Source of the DNA: Parus major
Taxonomy: Eukaryota > Chordata > Aves > Passeriformes > Paridae
NCBI RefSeq assembly: GCF_001522545.3
Contig: NC_031768.1
Span: 90,568,230-90,632,229, forward strand
Direction: 5' to 3'
DNA length: 64,000 nucleotides
Within the stretch, counting starts at the first letter, position 1. Every line of letters begins with the position of its first letter. Below are positions 12,830 through 23,245 of the stretch, in pieces. Both the position numbers and the translations under genes were made by a program. The notes below the pieces were generated by a model, which was not told the DNA's origin, searched no databases, and saw nothing but the letters and a program-made list of their open reading frames with translations.

Positions 12830-13070
12830 AGAACTTGTCGCTTTTTTTTTTCTATGTTAAGTAATTTATAAATAAAAATAAATTCACACTCACTCTAATA
12901 TTTGCTTGTTCTTGAGTTCTATTGGCGAGATGTGTGAAAATTGCCTGATGGTTGCGATCACTTGCAAAAGCAAAGTTACATGGAGTAATTACGGATGGTA
13001 TTATGGAACAGAAGGATAATTTGATCTAAAAATTCGATCTAAATCTCTCGTGCAGGGACGTATTTCTCTG
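12830..13070. promoter_or_regulatory. Candidate conserved non-coding element
   Basis: AT-rich block with a T run, TAAT-type homeodomain words (for example AGTAATTACGG near 12985) and several retained CpGs (near 12838, 12925, 12955, 12991, 13036, 13048 and 13059). Retained CpG in AT-rich non-island DNA can reflect selection. This is inference from composition only. Confidence 0.2.
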
Positions 13071-14032
13071 GGAGAGGAGTTTGTAAAGCAAAAGAGAAAA
13101 AAAATAGCATGGATGTGAGCTGTGGAAAAGCAATTATTCTCTCATAATATGGGAACACAGTGTGCTTGGCTCAGGAGAGGTATGAAATGCAGGAGAAAGA
13201 AGGGGCTGTAAGGAGGAGCCTTTATGCATCCCAGCAGGATTACTTGGGAAGGTTATTCAGAATGTGTTGGGAAGACACAAACTCCTGAGCCCAGCAGGGC
13301 AAAACAGATGTGAGAGAAAGGATAGACAGCACTGTGTGGGAGGAAGGTGTGTTTACCTTTTAATTGGGAGCATGAAGAAGGTCTAGGATGCATCAAATCT
13401 GCTTGAGGTCTCTGCCCAGTCCACAACAGAGATCAGATGGGGCAAGAAGTTCCCAGGTATGTGAGGCAAGAGGCAGGAGCATCTGGCTTTTGGCAACCCT
13501 CAAAGCTCCCTCAAAGCCTTTAAGACAAAAGCAAAAGAGTGGAATTTTCTAGCTTTGGTCTTCTAAGCATTTCTCTGGGATGCAGAAGCACTGTCAAAGA
13601 ACACCCCCTTCATCTAGGGTCACCATTATCCTCTTGAGATTTGCCAAGGATTGGTGAAGGCTTATGTTTTTCCCCCACACCATGACTTCACTTCCCTCCC
13701 TTTTCTGTGTGCAGCCTCACAGGCAGAGCGAGGTGGGCCTGTGGTCTCTGGAGAAAGCATCTCCCATCATCTGCCCTTGTCTCACACTTAAAAATGTCTA
13801 CATTTTGGTAGGTCTTGTCCCATGGAAACAGATGTGTACGAGGCATGTCAAAGTGTATACTGTGAGTGATTTTTATTGCCAGCAAATGTGTACCACTCCC
13901 CTGCCTGGCCTGCCCACTGAGGTCCCAGAGGGCAGTGGCTGCCTTGATGCACATCCATGTTTTAAACACCCAGACAAGAGCCAGTTCCCCACAGGCACTC
14001 ACCAGGTTAATGGCAACATACAGCTCTGCTCG
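13071..14032. other. Unique stretch, no gene recognised
   Basis: A 196-codon open frame runs from 13664 to 14254 on the plus strand and reaches into the duplicated element. It has no recognisable domain, so I treat it as chance. No repeat is recognised. Confidence 0.45.
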
Positions 14033-14165
14033 CAGCTAACAAGATTTATACACAGGCTAATGACTGCATGTTTTCACTTTAATCAACACACAAATCGCCC
14101 TTTTATTATTATGGTCGGGTTTTTTAACTCCAATTTAATTTATAATTTAATTATGCTCCAGATTG
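14033..14165. repeat. Duplicated non-coding element, copy A
   Basis: This segment is a diverged copy of 16250-16390. A block starting TGTTTTCACTTTAATCA (14069) matches the partner over about 46 columns with about five differences. A later block ending ATTATGCTCCAGA (to 14163) matches over 27 columns with two differences. The stretch between them is T-rich and poorly aligned, and a shared TTTATACAC lies upstream. Both copies have the same orientation, about 2.2 kb apart. It may be a locally duplicated enhancer or two copies of an unrecognised ancient repeat. Confidence 0.7.
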
Positions 14166-14410
14166 TAATTGTTGATATAATCCACATCTCTAATTCCATG
14201 CTCGCTTTGTGCTTCACCCTAACCTTTCAGCAAGGGGCCCAAGGAGTGCAATGAGCGAGTCAGTGCACAGGGCTGGAATCAACTCTTGATCTGAGCACAA
14301 AGAAACTCATTTGATGGCCTCAGGCTGATCTGCCTGTGGAGCCTTGTGTCATTTCCACAGGCTCGTTTCTCCGTGCCCCTCGCTAGAAATCACATGCCGG
14401 GAAAGGAGAA

Positions 14411-14472
14411 GATCATAGAATCATTTAAGTTGGAAAGGACTTTTAAGATCATGAGCTTTCAAGAATCCAATT
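14411..14472 (-). mobile_element. CR1 LINE 3' tip, antisense
   Basis: GATCATAGAATCATTTAAGT followed by TGGAAAGGACTTTTAAGATC is a near-textbook reverse complement of the avian CR1 3' terminus. Only about 60 bases are recognisable before the match to the consensus fades. It is therefore a very short, 5'-truncated copy or a decayed one. Confidence 0.85.
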
Positions 14473-14739
14473 TGGTAGCTGAACATGTTAACCATCTTCT
14501 CCCTCCTGCCTTAATTTTGTTCCCCTCATTAAATGTCACCACTCTGACAGCTGTGCTTTGGCAGGAGATTGTATGAGCTCTCCTGACCCTATTCAGCGCA
14601 AAAGAAATTAGCTAAGCTTAAATTACTTTTCTGCATAGAGGACAATAGTGCAGAAATGAGTGGACTCACAAGACTTAACCATGCTCTGAAGTTCAGATTG
14701 CTCAGAATCCTGCGGGTGTATACCATGAAGTCCACAGAA

Positions 14740-14960
14740 GGTGAACTTTGCTTGTAACTAACACGATGTCCAAGACAATGTTCCTTTTCACACGTATACG
14801 GGCAGTGATATTTCTGAATATGCCATTTTTGTCAAGGCACCTTAGCGTTAGCCATGAGTAGCTAAAGTGTCGAAATATAATTTTTTATATGAGGCGTTGA
14901 GCGATACTTGAACATCACATTAGTGGAAATGTGTTAAGTAATGAGGCTTTGAGGGTATTT
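14740..14960. promoter_or_regulatory. Candidate conserved non-coding element with retained CpGs
   Basis: AT-rich sequence that nevertheless keeps several CpGs, including those near 14764, 14794, 14800, 14845, 14870, 14895 and 14901. It lies between the two copies of the duplicated element. I see no transposon signature. A regulatory role is inferred only from composition and position. Confidence 0.25.
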
Positions 14961-16200
14961 TTTACCAGTGAAGTCATGCCTGAGCCCAGCTTTCAGTGTG
15001 GCAGTGATGTGGCTTCTTAGCAAGAAACTCAGAGCTGGTGTGGGGAGCCCTGGGCTGGGAGAGCAAGGGGCTGTAAGACAGGGCCATTGGCAGGGCTGGT
15101 TTTGTGCTACCTGGGTCTTGGGTAGTTGAAATATGGATGTTTTGAAGGTTCATCCTTCCCAAATGGCAGGCTGTATTTGTCTTGAACCATGTGTAAATTT
15201 TACTTGGACGTTGTCAAGGACCTGAGTGCCATTCTTGGGACGGCCCCAGACATCTTCCTGTGCTTGGACCCATCCTTTCTCATCAGTGGGAACAAGAGGC
15301 AGTGGCTCCCTGGCAGAGCTGAGGCTGGCACATAAATCGTTGCTGCCTATACCTTGATATAATTGTCTAGCACATCGTGGTAAAAAACAGCTGATGAGCA
15401 TTTGTAGCATATTTCTGTTCTTTAGGTAAAACTACAAATGTGAACACTGTTTAACTCTCTTAGCCTGTAAATTCACACAAAGAAAAATATAAAGCAGAAT
15501 CAAAGAGAATGACAGATTCCCTGGGAAGTCTCCTAGCCAGGAGATCATTTCCCTTGCTCCCTGCAAACGATTGCTTTGTGGGGTGCATTGAAGTCTGATC
15601 AAGAGCTCTTGACTGATACAAACTGATGTTGGGTAAAAATGCTGTATTAATGTGTGACAAGAGGAGTGAACAGAAAGTGCCCTAAGTATAGCCCCTGGCT
15701 GTATGTGTGTGATGTTGGCTGCTCGATCCTTTGGGGTACCTGCACAGGTACAAAGCCCTACCTTCACTGAGTTGGCTGGTCAGCTGCTCAGAGGGATCTG
15801 AGATATATCCTCATGCAAGATTAGCAGGGATAGTTTCGGCAGTGTGCATTTCCTGGTGGCATATCCCCATTCCCAAAACAGGACAGCTTCCTCTTTCATT
15901 AAGGTCGCACAACTACTTTCAAGACCCAGACCATGAGGACCAGTGGACCTGAAAAATCTTCCTTCCACAGGAAAATGTGAAGGATTTTTCCTCTAGAGCT
16001 GTCCCAGCCTGGACCTGCCTGAACTTCCCTGGGAACGCAACTGTGGGAGTAGTTGGTGGTGGATTTTCACCTCTCTGCTTACTTCCCTATGCTCCTTTAT
16101 GAATGCTCCTAGTGCACATTAATGCACAATAGTTTATTCCGCTTTCAAACCTGCCTCACCTAAAGGCACTTGTGTTTTCTGGCAGGGTATCCATTAGGGA
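14961..16200. other. Unique stretch, no gene recognised
   Basis: No repeat or gene is recognised. Short open frames on both strands have no recognisable content. Confidence 0.45.
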
Positions 16201-16204
16201 ATGA

Positions 16205-16480
16205 ATGAAGGGTAGTTAGTGTGCTATAAAAAATCACACCCTTGCTTATTGCACACTAACTTCACTTTATACACGGAATATTCCAGAATGAAGAGTGTTT
16301 TCACTTTAATCAATGCACAAACTGCCATTTTATTATTATGGTTTATTTTTTTCTGATGTAATTTATGATTGAATTATGCTCCAGACTGGAGCATAAAAAA
16401 TACTTTTATTCCAGTATAACTACTCCCCTTTGGAAGCAGAGTCATTATAATGGAATAAAGTCCATTTTATTCCAGAACAA
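16205..16480. repeat. Inverted-repeat cluster containing duplicated element copy B
   Basis: Copy B of the duplicated element is at 16250-16390. Three perfect inverted repeats are visible. The first is AGTTAGTGTGC at 16214-16224 with its complement at 16251-16261. The second is TTATGCTCCAG at 16374-16384 with its complement at 16386-16396, one base apart. The third is TGGAATAAA at 16451-16459 with its complement at 16466-16474. An 11-base direct repeat TTTTATTCCAG occurs at 16404 and 16465. Copy A keeps the first arm of the second hairpin but not its partner arm. Confidence 0.75.
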
Positions 16481-19400
16481 TGTAGTGCTCTCTACTGCCA
16501 GCAAAGGCCTGAATGTTGTAATTTATAAAGAGGGAAAAGTAAGGGTAAGAACAGGGGGAAAATTAAAGCAAGGATAGTTAACTGATAAAGGTCTTGAGAA
16601 TATCATACACGTGAGGACTGAATATAGCCCATAGTGAGGAACACTAAACATCCACAAACTAAATAAAAATAATAAAAATGCCTCCTGCCTTCCCCTCATA
16701 CATCTTACGAGGTGGTAGAAGGGGTTGTGGAGAAAGGATTGATGTCTCTTGCTGGGAAGTGAATTATTCAAACTCCTGGCTGCAGGGAGCTCCTATAGTT
16801 ATGAATCCCGTTTGTCTTTGTGGTGTTGCCAAGGCAAAGGTAGCCTCTGGTTCTCCACGGGAAAAGGGCACCCTCAGTGCTGTGTTTCCCCTTGATGCTG
16901 AAGGCCAGCTCCCTGTCTGCCAACTCCTTGTCCCCCAGGTATCCGTGCCACCCTGGCCAACAGCAGCAGAGGCTCCCTGAGGCCAAGAGCCAGCTGTGCT
17001 GCTGCTCAGGGCTGGGCAGTACCAGTGTGTGGGACATGTATCCCTCAAGAATCCATCTGCAAGCGGTGTTCTGTGCTTCTCTCTGCAGGATCTGCTTTGG
17101 TCAACATGTGTAATATTTTTAATGGCAGCTCAGAACCCCTTATCCGGGATTACCAAGGTGCAATTGGGTCCAAGTAGGCTGTTAAAGTCATGGGCAAACT
17201 CCAAATCCCAGGTGTAACAAGACCTAAATATATGATTTTTTACCCCTTAAAGCAGTGAAGCATAATTTTAACCAGAGGACAGTTACACTTTGCTAAATTC
17301 AGCTACAGAAGGAAATGCAATAATCCTCAGTGATGAGGGCCGAACTGTCACATATCACACCACTGTTGTGCATTTGCACTTCTTGGATAAGGACTTGTGA
17401 GCTTTGAGGATGCAGCCATAGGAAAATGATATTATTTTCCCTCTCTTGTCAATAATTTCTCATGTGTCAATCTATTTGATCTTGCTGAGGGCCAGGACCT
17501 ATCTTTCAGAGATTTTAAGTTATGATGAATAAAAGTGAAAAGAAGTTTTTTGCTTTTTATGCTGTGAGGGTTGGTATCTTTATCCCATACCCGTTACCCA
17601 CACCTGTTCCAAACCCAGGCACGCAGCTCTGCTGTGCTACTGGACTTGTCTGGAGAGAGAAGGGAGAGCTGCTGGATGGGGAAATGTGGCAGAAACATAG
17701 CCTTCATTTCTGCTGTACTGTTTTGAAACAGAGATGGCTCTGGGTCGGGCTGGGATGAGAGAGCAGGTGGAGGGTCTGAGTTGTGCATGATACTGATATC
17801 ATGATGCTGTACAAAGAGAGTGCTTGACATTTTTGGTAAACACTGGTGTATGATTCAAGTGGAAGTGCTGTTGGGAGCATATTTCCTGCCACTGCATATA
17901 AAGCTTGAAGAACAGCCCAGGCAGGCGGCAGTGCCAAGACATCCCAGCTCACTGCCCGAAGCTGACCACATCTCCCTCACTGACCCCACACATCTTCCAG
18001 AAGTGTGCATAAGTCTGTCAAGAGTGTAAATCCTGTCCTGGTTGGTACCATTAACACTGACACTTGAACAGTAAGATCATCTGACAACAACCTGACTTGT
18101 TTCAGCTCAGCTTTTATTTCCAGGCCTGGGCATCCTGCTCAGGCAACATATGTGCAGAGTGATAAGGGCCTTTAGAGGAGCCCCAGAGAGATATGGACTA
18201 GTGTTCACTTCACAGTGGCTGTATAACTAGAGGTGGGCACCAGGGTGACAAAGGGAATTTATGATATGTCAGCTAGATACAATATCCTTCAAAATATATT
18301 GTCTGTTTCTTGAGCAGGGGTTAGTGTGTCTCATAAAACTTTTGGCTACACATAAGGAAAATAAGTATTAAGAGATTTAGGTATAAATTCTGTCAAGATC
18401 AAATAAATCCATCTGCTTCTGACAGGTAGACTCTGCTGTGTTTGCGGAAGAGAAATCTGTGGGATGTGGCCTTAACAGACCTTTCTCTCCGCTGTGAGGA
18501 TATTAACAGCAGTAATTCCAGCAGTGACCTGCTCCTTGTCCTGGAGAAGGCTGACCTCCTGTCCACCAGTGATCCTCCACCCCAGAGCTGGCAGCATTTG
18601 GCAATGCCATTTAGAAGTAGCCTGGAGATCCTTCCCATGACCTTGTGGGTAGGGCAGTGCCATTCTCAGGTCAAGTCTCCTTCCCGGGAATGTGACAGTT
18701 TTGGAAATCCAATAAAGCTGCTGCCTGGCTTCAGGTACTGCTTCAGCTACTGAAGTCCAAGTGGCAAAGACCCTGCCAGTTCTGAATGCTTTTGAGTGCT
18801 CCCCTTTGGCTACTGTTGTTCATATTTTCTTTACAAATCTATTAGCTTTAGCAGGCCTATTAAATAGTTATTAGGCTGCCCGTTAGCAGATGCTCTGGAT
18901 GGCTTCACACAGAGGTCTCAGCATGGACTCCTTGTTTGTAAAAGGCAAGGGGAGAGAGAGAGGTGAGGTCAGGAAATGGGACCTGGGCTACAGCGTGAAG
19001 GAAAAGGGAGAAGGAGAAAAGCCACTGCTACTATCAACTGCTCTTCACACAAGAGGGAGAGGGCTCTCGGAGGGTACGTGTGTGGGGCAAGGGAGGTTGA
19101 AATAGGGCTCAACTAAGCCAGTAAATCCTAGGCCAGGGCTGGTTGCTCACACAGCAGTGGAAGGACCAGAGTCCCTCACACAATCACTGCCATCAGGTTC
19201 TCCATCTCTCTCAGAAGTGCAGAAAGAAGTGAACCAGAATAACTGTGTTACAGGAACCCCCTGGTCAAACCAGGAGAACCATCTAAACTCTGGCACTCCA
19301 GATCCTGCTGCACAGGCTCTGCCCACCTGCCAGGCAACTGGCTTGGCAGCTGCAGGGCCCTGCTGGACTCTTTGCAGCTCTGGGACGAGTCCAAGCACGC

Positions 19401-21900
19401 GTGTCCCAGGCTGGCACCAGCACAGATTTCATCATGAGCACAAATCATGCAATTATCCCAGCCTCTGTCTGGTGTGCACTGCTACCTCTTTGCATTTCTT
19501 ATTTCCTGGAATCGGCTGAGTCCTGCCTGAGGGTGCCCTGGGAAGAAGAGGAAACTCTCCTTCCTTACAGCCCAGTTGCAAAGGAAGGCCCTCCAGGCTT
19601 GGATGGGCTTGAGAGGGAACACCAGAAGAGTCTACAAGGGTGAACAAACAAATTTCAAAAAGTGGTGGAAATAAGGTGAAACCTGGCCATATGGGAAAAG
19701 CAAGAGTCCTGCCCAGATACTCATGGCTGACTGGGAAAATTCCAAGTGGATTTATATTGTAAAGCTCTGCCAATGCCCCTGATCCTAACCTGCAAAATCC
19801 TGCCCAATTCCAGCTCTTATTATCTTGCCCTAATATGCATATGTGCACGCAAAACAGAGTTTTGCCAAAGCACCCTCTGTCCTGACCCTCTTCTCTGTCA
19901 GCTGTAGTGGTTCTGGGTATCCCCGAAGTCTAAGCAGTCAGGCAATCATGCTGAATTGTGTTTAGTGGAGACAGGTTATTGTGATGCTGAAAAATGAGGA
20001 CAAGATTGAGGCCATCAAGCTCATTTTTATTGTTCGTTGGAACTCCAGATGTGAAAGCTAATGGATTTGGATTGGTTGCTAGCAGCAAAGCCTCATCAAA
20101 GATCTTTTTTTTCCTGAGGGCGTTCAGTGCAATTCACTGATTGATTAGAGGCTTCAGAGGGTTTGAATGTGGATCTGTGTTTGGGCTGGATCAGGCGTTC
20201 AGGAGGAAACCCAGCCTGCAGCCTTCAGGCTTGCGCAGGAACACTGCAGCCTCAGCTCCAGCAGGCTGGGAAGCTCTCAGTGAAGAGAGAGAGTTTTGCA
20301 GAGACATTTGTTACCTTGTTGGGTTTAGGCAATGGAGGAAGGGAAGAGGAAGAGAGACAAATCTCAGGACTGTACAAAAGGACTTCCCCAATAGAAGTTT
20401 TTCTTACAGGACAAAGGTACAAAAATGGTTTTCTGTAGATGGACAGTGTAGGCTTTGAGGAGAAGAGTACAGAAAGGTACAGAGAATTATCCCCTCCTGG
20501 GAGGGTGGAGATACCTCTAAGGAGGAAATACTGAGGTGACTGGAAGCTGCAGAAGAAGCATAAATGTTTAGGTAGGTCATATCCACCAGGGATCAAGATG
20601 GATTCTCTTTGTGAGATGATAAGAGTTTGTGGGAGTCTCAAAGGACTACGACTCAGGCAAAACATATGCTCTCAGAGTTTCTGATTATAGTTTTATAACT
20701 TTTACTAAAAATCCTTCACTCTCCATCAGGAAGCCAGATGAGTTACAGATCTGTGTGTGCCTGTCAGGTGCCTGCTGCCATGCCAGCTTGTCTTCTGTTG
20801 GCATTCATTTGGGTAGTTTGCTTCTTTGTCTGCAACACAAGTAGTTAATCACATGGAGAACCTAATTAGGTGGTAACGAACCCAGGTGTCTTACTTCTCT
20901 CAGTGTAATAGGACATCTGCCACTGCTCTAAAAGCACTTTACAATGACTGACTAACAATGGCTGTAATGTATGGTCTTGAAGAGACAACAGCTTCCTTTA
21001 GTGCCTCAGCTAGGATGTGGCTCGTTAGGAAAGCCTGAATCCCCACTCTCCTCACCCTGTGCCAAAACTCCCCTGACTACCAGTCAAGGGGAGCCCAGTT
21101 CTGAATGATGTGGGTGAGAGAGATGCAAGCAGGCTGGGAAGCACAGAGTCTCTTGTGGGACAGGCCTGGTGAGTGTGGGCTGAGCACAACTTACCTTGGC
21201 AACATGCTTTGGAAAAATTAGTTCTAAGAGAGTGAGCTTATACCAGCTCAGCAGTGGCCTCACATGGTTGCAGAGCTTTTGATCCAGTCCTAATAGCCCG
21301 AGGATCAGATTTACTGCATAGTCCAACCATTCCCTACGACTCCCACAAGCACAAAATAACCTGTTTTTTCTGCCTAGCACACAGCTGGGCTGGTGTGGCT
21401 GTCACCACATTCCACCCTGCAAAATGCACAGGATTACTGGATTCTGGCATTTCCATGTTGTGACCAAATCTTGCTATATGTACTGTGTTCTCAGTAAGAT
21501 TAAGAAAATCATTCACAGCTCATAATCTGGCAGATGCATTTCATTTTTCCCTCTGTCTGAGGAAGGAAATTATAATTTTCTCAAAGCAGTGCCTTCAGCC
21601 TTTATCTGCAAATGCATTAGTTCTCCAGCCTGCTGTTTAAATCAAGCCGTGTCATCGTGTTGTGGCTGGGTGACAGTCATATTAGGTTGCCTCTGCTCTC
21701 ACCTTCCATCTCCCTTTCCATTCAACTACAGGAGTGAAAGTCTGGATTCCAGGAGGAGTGTTCACAGGAAGAAAATCAACAGTCTTTCCACCCATAAAGG
21801 TAGCCTTTGTATTAAGGGCAGTTCTGGGAGCAGAAGAACCCTGTGTGGTCACAAGATGCCCCATGTCCTAGCCTATCAAATAGCAAAATCTGGCAGGTAA
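16481..21900. other. Intergenic or intronic stretch, no gene recognised
   Basis: Over 5 kb of mostly unique sequence without a recognisable transposon. Many short overlapping open frames exist on both strands, such as around 16764-17048, 19157-19519, 19453-19848 and 20252-20665. None shows a recognisable domain, and overlapping frames on opposite strands argue for chance. Confidence 0.55.
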
Positions 21901-22447
21901 TGTGTGGTGGTTTAATCTCAGCTGGCAGCTAAGCCCCACAGAGCTGCTTGTTCATTCTCTCCTGGTGGGATGAGAGCTGAAAAGGAAAAAGTGAGAAAAA
22001 ATGTGGGTTGAAATAAAGACTGTTTAATAGGTAAAGCAAAAACTGCATGAACAAGCAAAACTAAACAAGGAATTCACCACTTTCCATGGGTAGGCAGGTG
22101 TTCAGCCATCCCCAGGAGAACAGGGCTCCATTGTGTGTAATGGCTCCTTGAAAAGCCAAACACCATCACTCTGAACGTCCCTCCCTCCTTCTTCCACCAC
22201 TTTTATATGGCAAACATGGTATGGAATGGAATATCCCTGTGGTCAGTTGGGGTCAGCTGTGCCACCAGTGTCCCTTCCCAGCTTCTTGTGCACCCCCAGG
22301 TGTGAGAAGCAGAAAAATCCTTGATGCTGCCATGTTTGGAAATAAAATCATCTCTGTATTATTAATATAGTTTTCAGCACAAATCCAAAATACAGTCCCA
22401 TAGCTACTATGAAGAAAATTAACTCTATCCCAGCCAGAATCAGAACA
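21901..22447 (-). mobile_element. Solo LTR of an avian endogenous retrovirus, antisense
   Basis: It matches a common bird LTR pattern read in reverse complement. It starts TGTGTGGTGGTTTAA and ends near CAGAATCAGAACA, so it has TG/CA ends. A minus-strand TATA motif (CATATAAAA, 22201-22209) and an ATTAAA polyadenylation signal (complement of 22023-22028) lie in the expected order for U3-R-U5. The family is probably ERVL-like, by remembered consensus. No internal retroviral sequence adjoins it, which fits recombination between two LTRs. I do not see an intact target-site duplication. Confidence 0.85.
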
Positions 22448-23029
22448 GAAGGCGACATTAATTCTAATTGCATTATGCCATGACAAGGTGTGGGATGTTT
22501 CTTCCTGACCCAAGCTGCTGATCGGCAAAAGCCCTGAAGCATAAGGATTAATAAGTCTACCAACATTTATCTTAACTAGCATAATTGAGAAAGCTGTTTC
22601 TATTCATACTACTGTCTACTTCCATCTTTTTTGGAACGTGCTGAACCATATCACTCTAACCGAACAGGATACAAATCCATTTAGCAAATCCATAGCTCCT
22701 TTCCTAACCACTTGCAAATTCTCTCTTCTTATCTTGCTGACAAAAGTGCTGTGGAAGGAGAAGTACAATGGGGCACACTCTGTGTGTGTACCTCCCTCAG
22801 GCAAAGAAGGAATTTTGCAGCATGCTTCAATGAGATGTCTGAAATCCCTCTTGTTTAAATTGTCCCAAATTTGTTGGTGCTTAATCAAAGTTAAACCACA
22901 TCCTAGGCTTTTCTCCTTGCTTTTCAGCAACTAAGGGAATTTCATGCTCATGAAGCTCAGTGACTAATAGCAGTTAATAGTGCAGCAGCAGATGGCATAC
23001 GAGCTCTGCTCGCTTCTACGCTGGCTGCG
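22448..23029. other. Unique stretch, no gene recognised
   Basis: AT-rich unique sequence. Short open frames on opposite strands overlap and look random. Confidence 0.5.
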
Positions 23030-23245
23030 CCAGTGCCCCCCACAAAGCAGCCCTGCTGTTCCCATCCAGCGCTCAACACCAAGCTCTTCCCATGCCCACT
23101 CCTCTCTGCAGTCTCCTGGTATCTCCCAGCCCAGGCATCTTCATGCCAGTGCTCCCAGTGGTCCCCCAGCCACCCCAGCTCTCCCAGACCAGGGTTCCCC
23201 CTGCCATGCTCTTCCAGTGTCCCCTCCTGCCCTGCAGCACCCCTT
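23030..23245. repeat. C-rich degenerate minisatellite-like tract
   Basis: C-rich sequence with recurring CCCAG, CCAGTG and CTCCCAG words at irregular spacing, similar in feel to the CCCAGT-type minisatellites of birds. The units are too degraded to give a clean period. It produces Pro/Ser-rich open frames in two frames, which I consider artefacts. Confidence 0.35.

Noticed and set aside
13664..14254. A 196-codon open frame on the plus strand
   Set aside because: No recognisable domain, and it runs into the duplicated AT-rich non-coding element. An overlapping frame on the other strand also exists.
20252..20665. A 137-codon minus-strand open frame
   Set aside because: No domain, and overlapping open frames on the plus strand over the same bases suggest chance.
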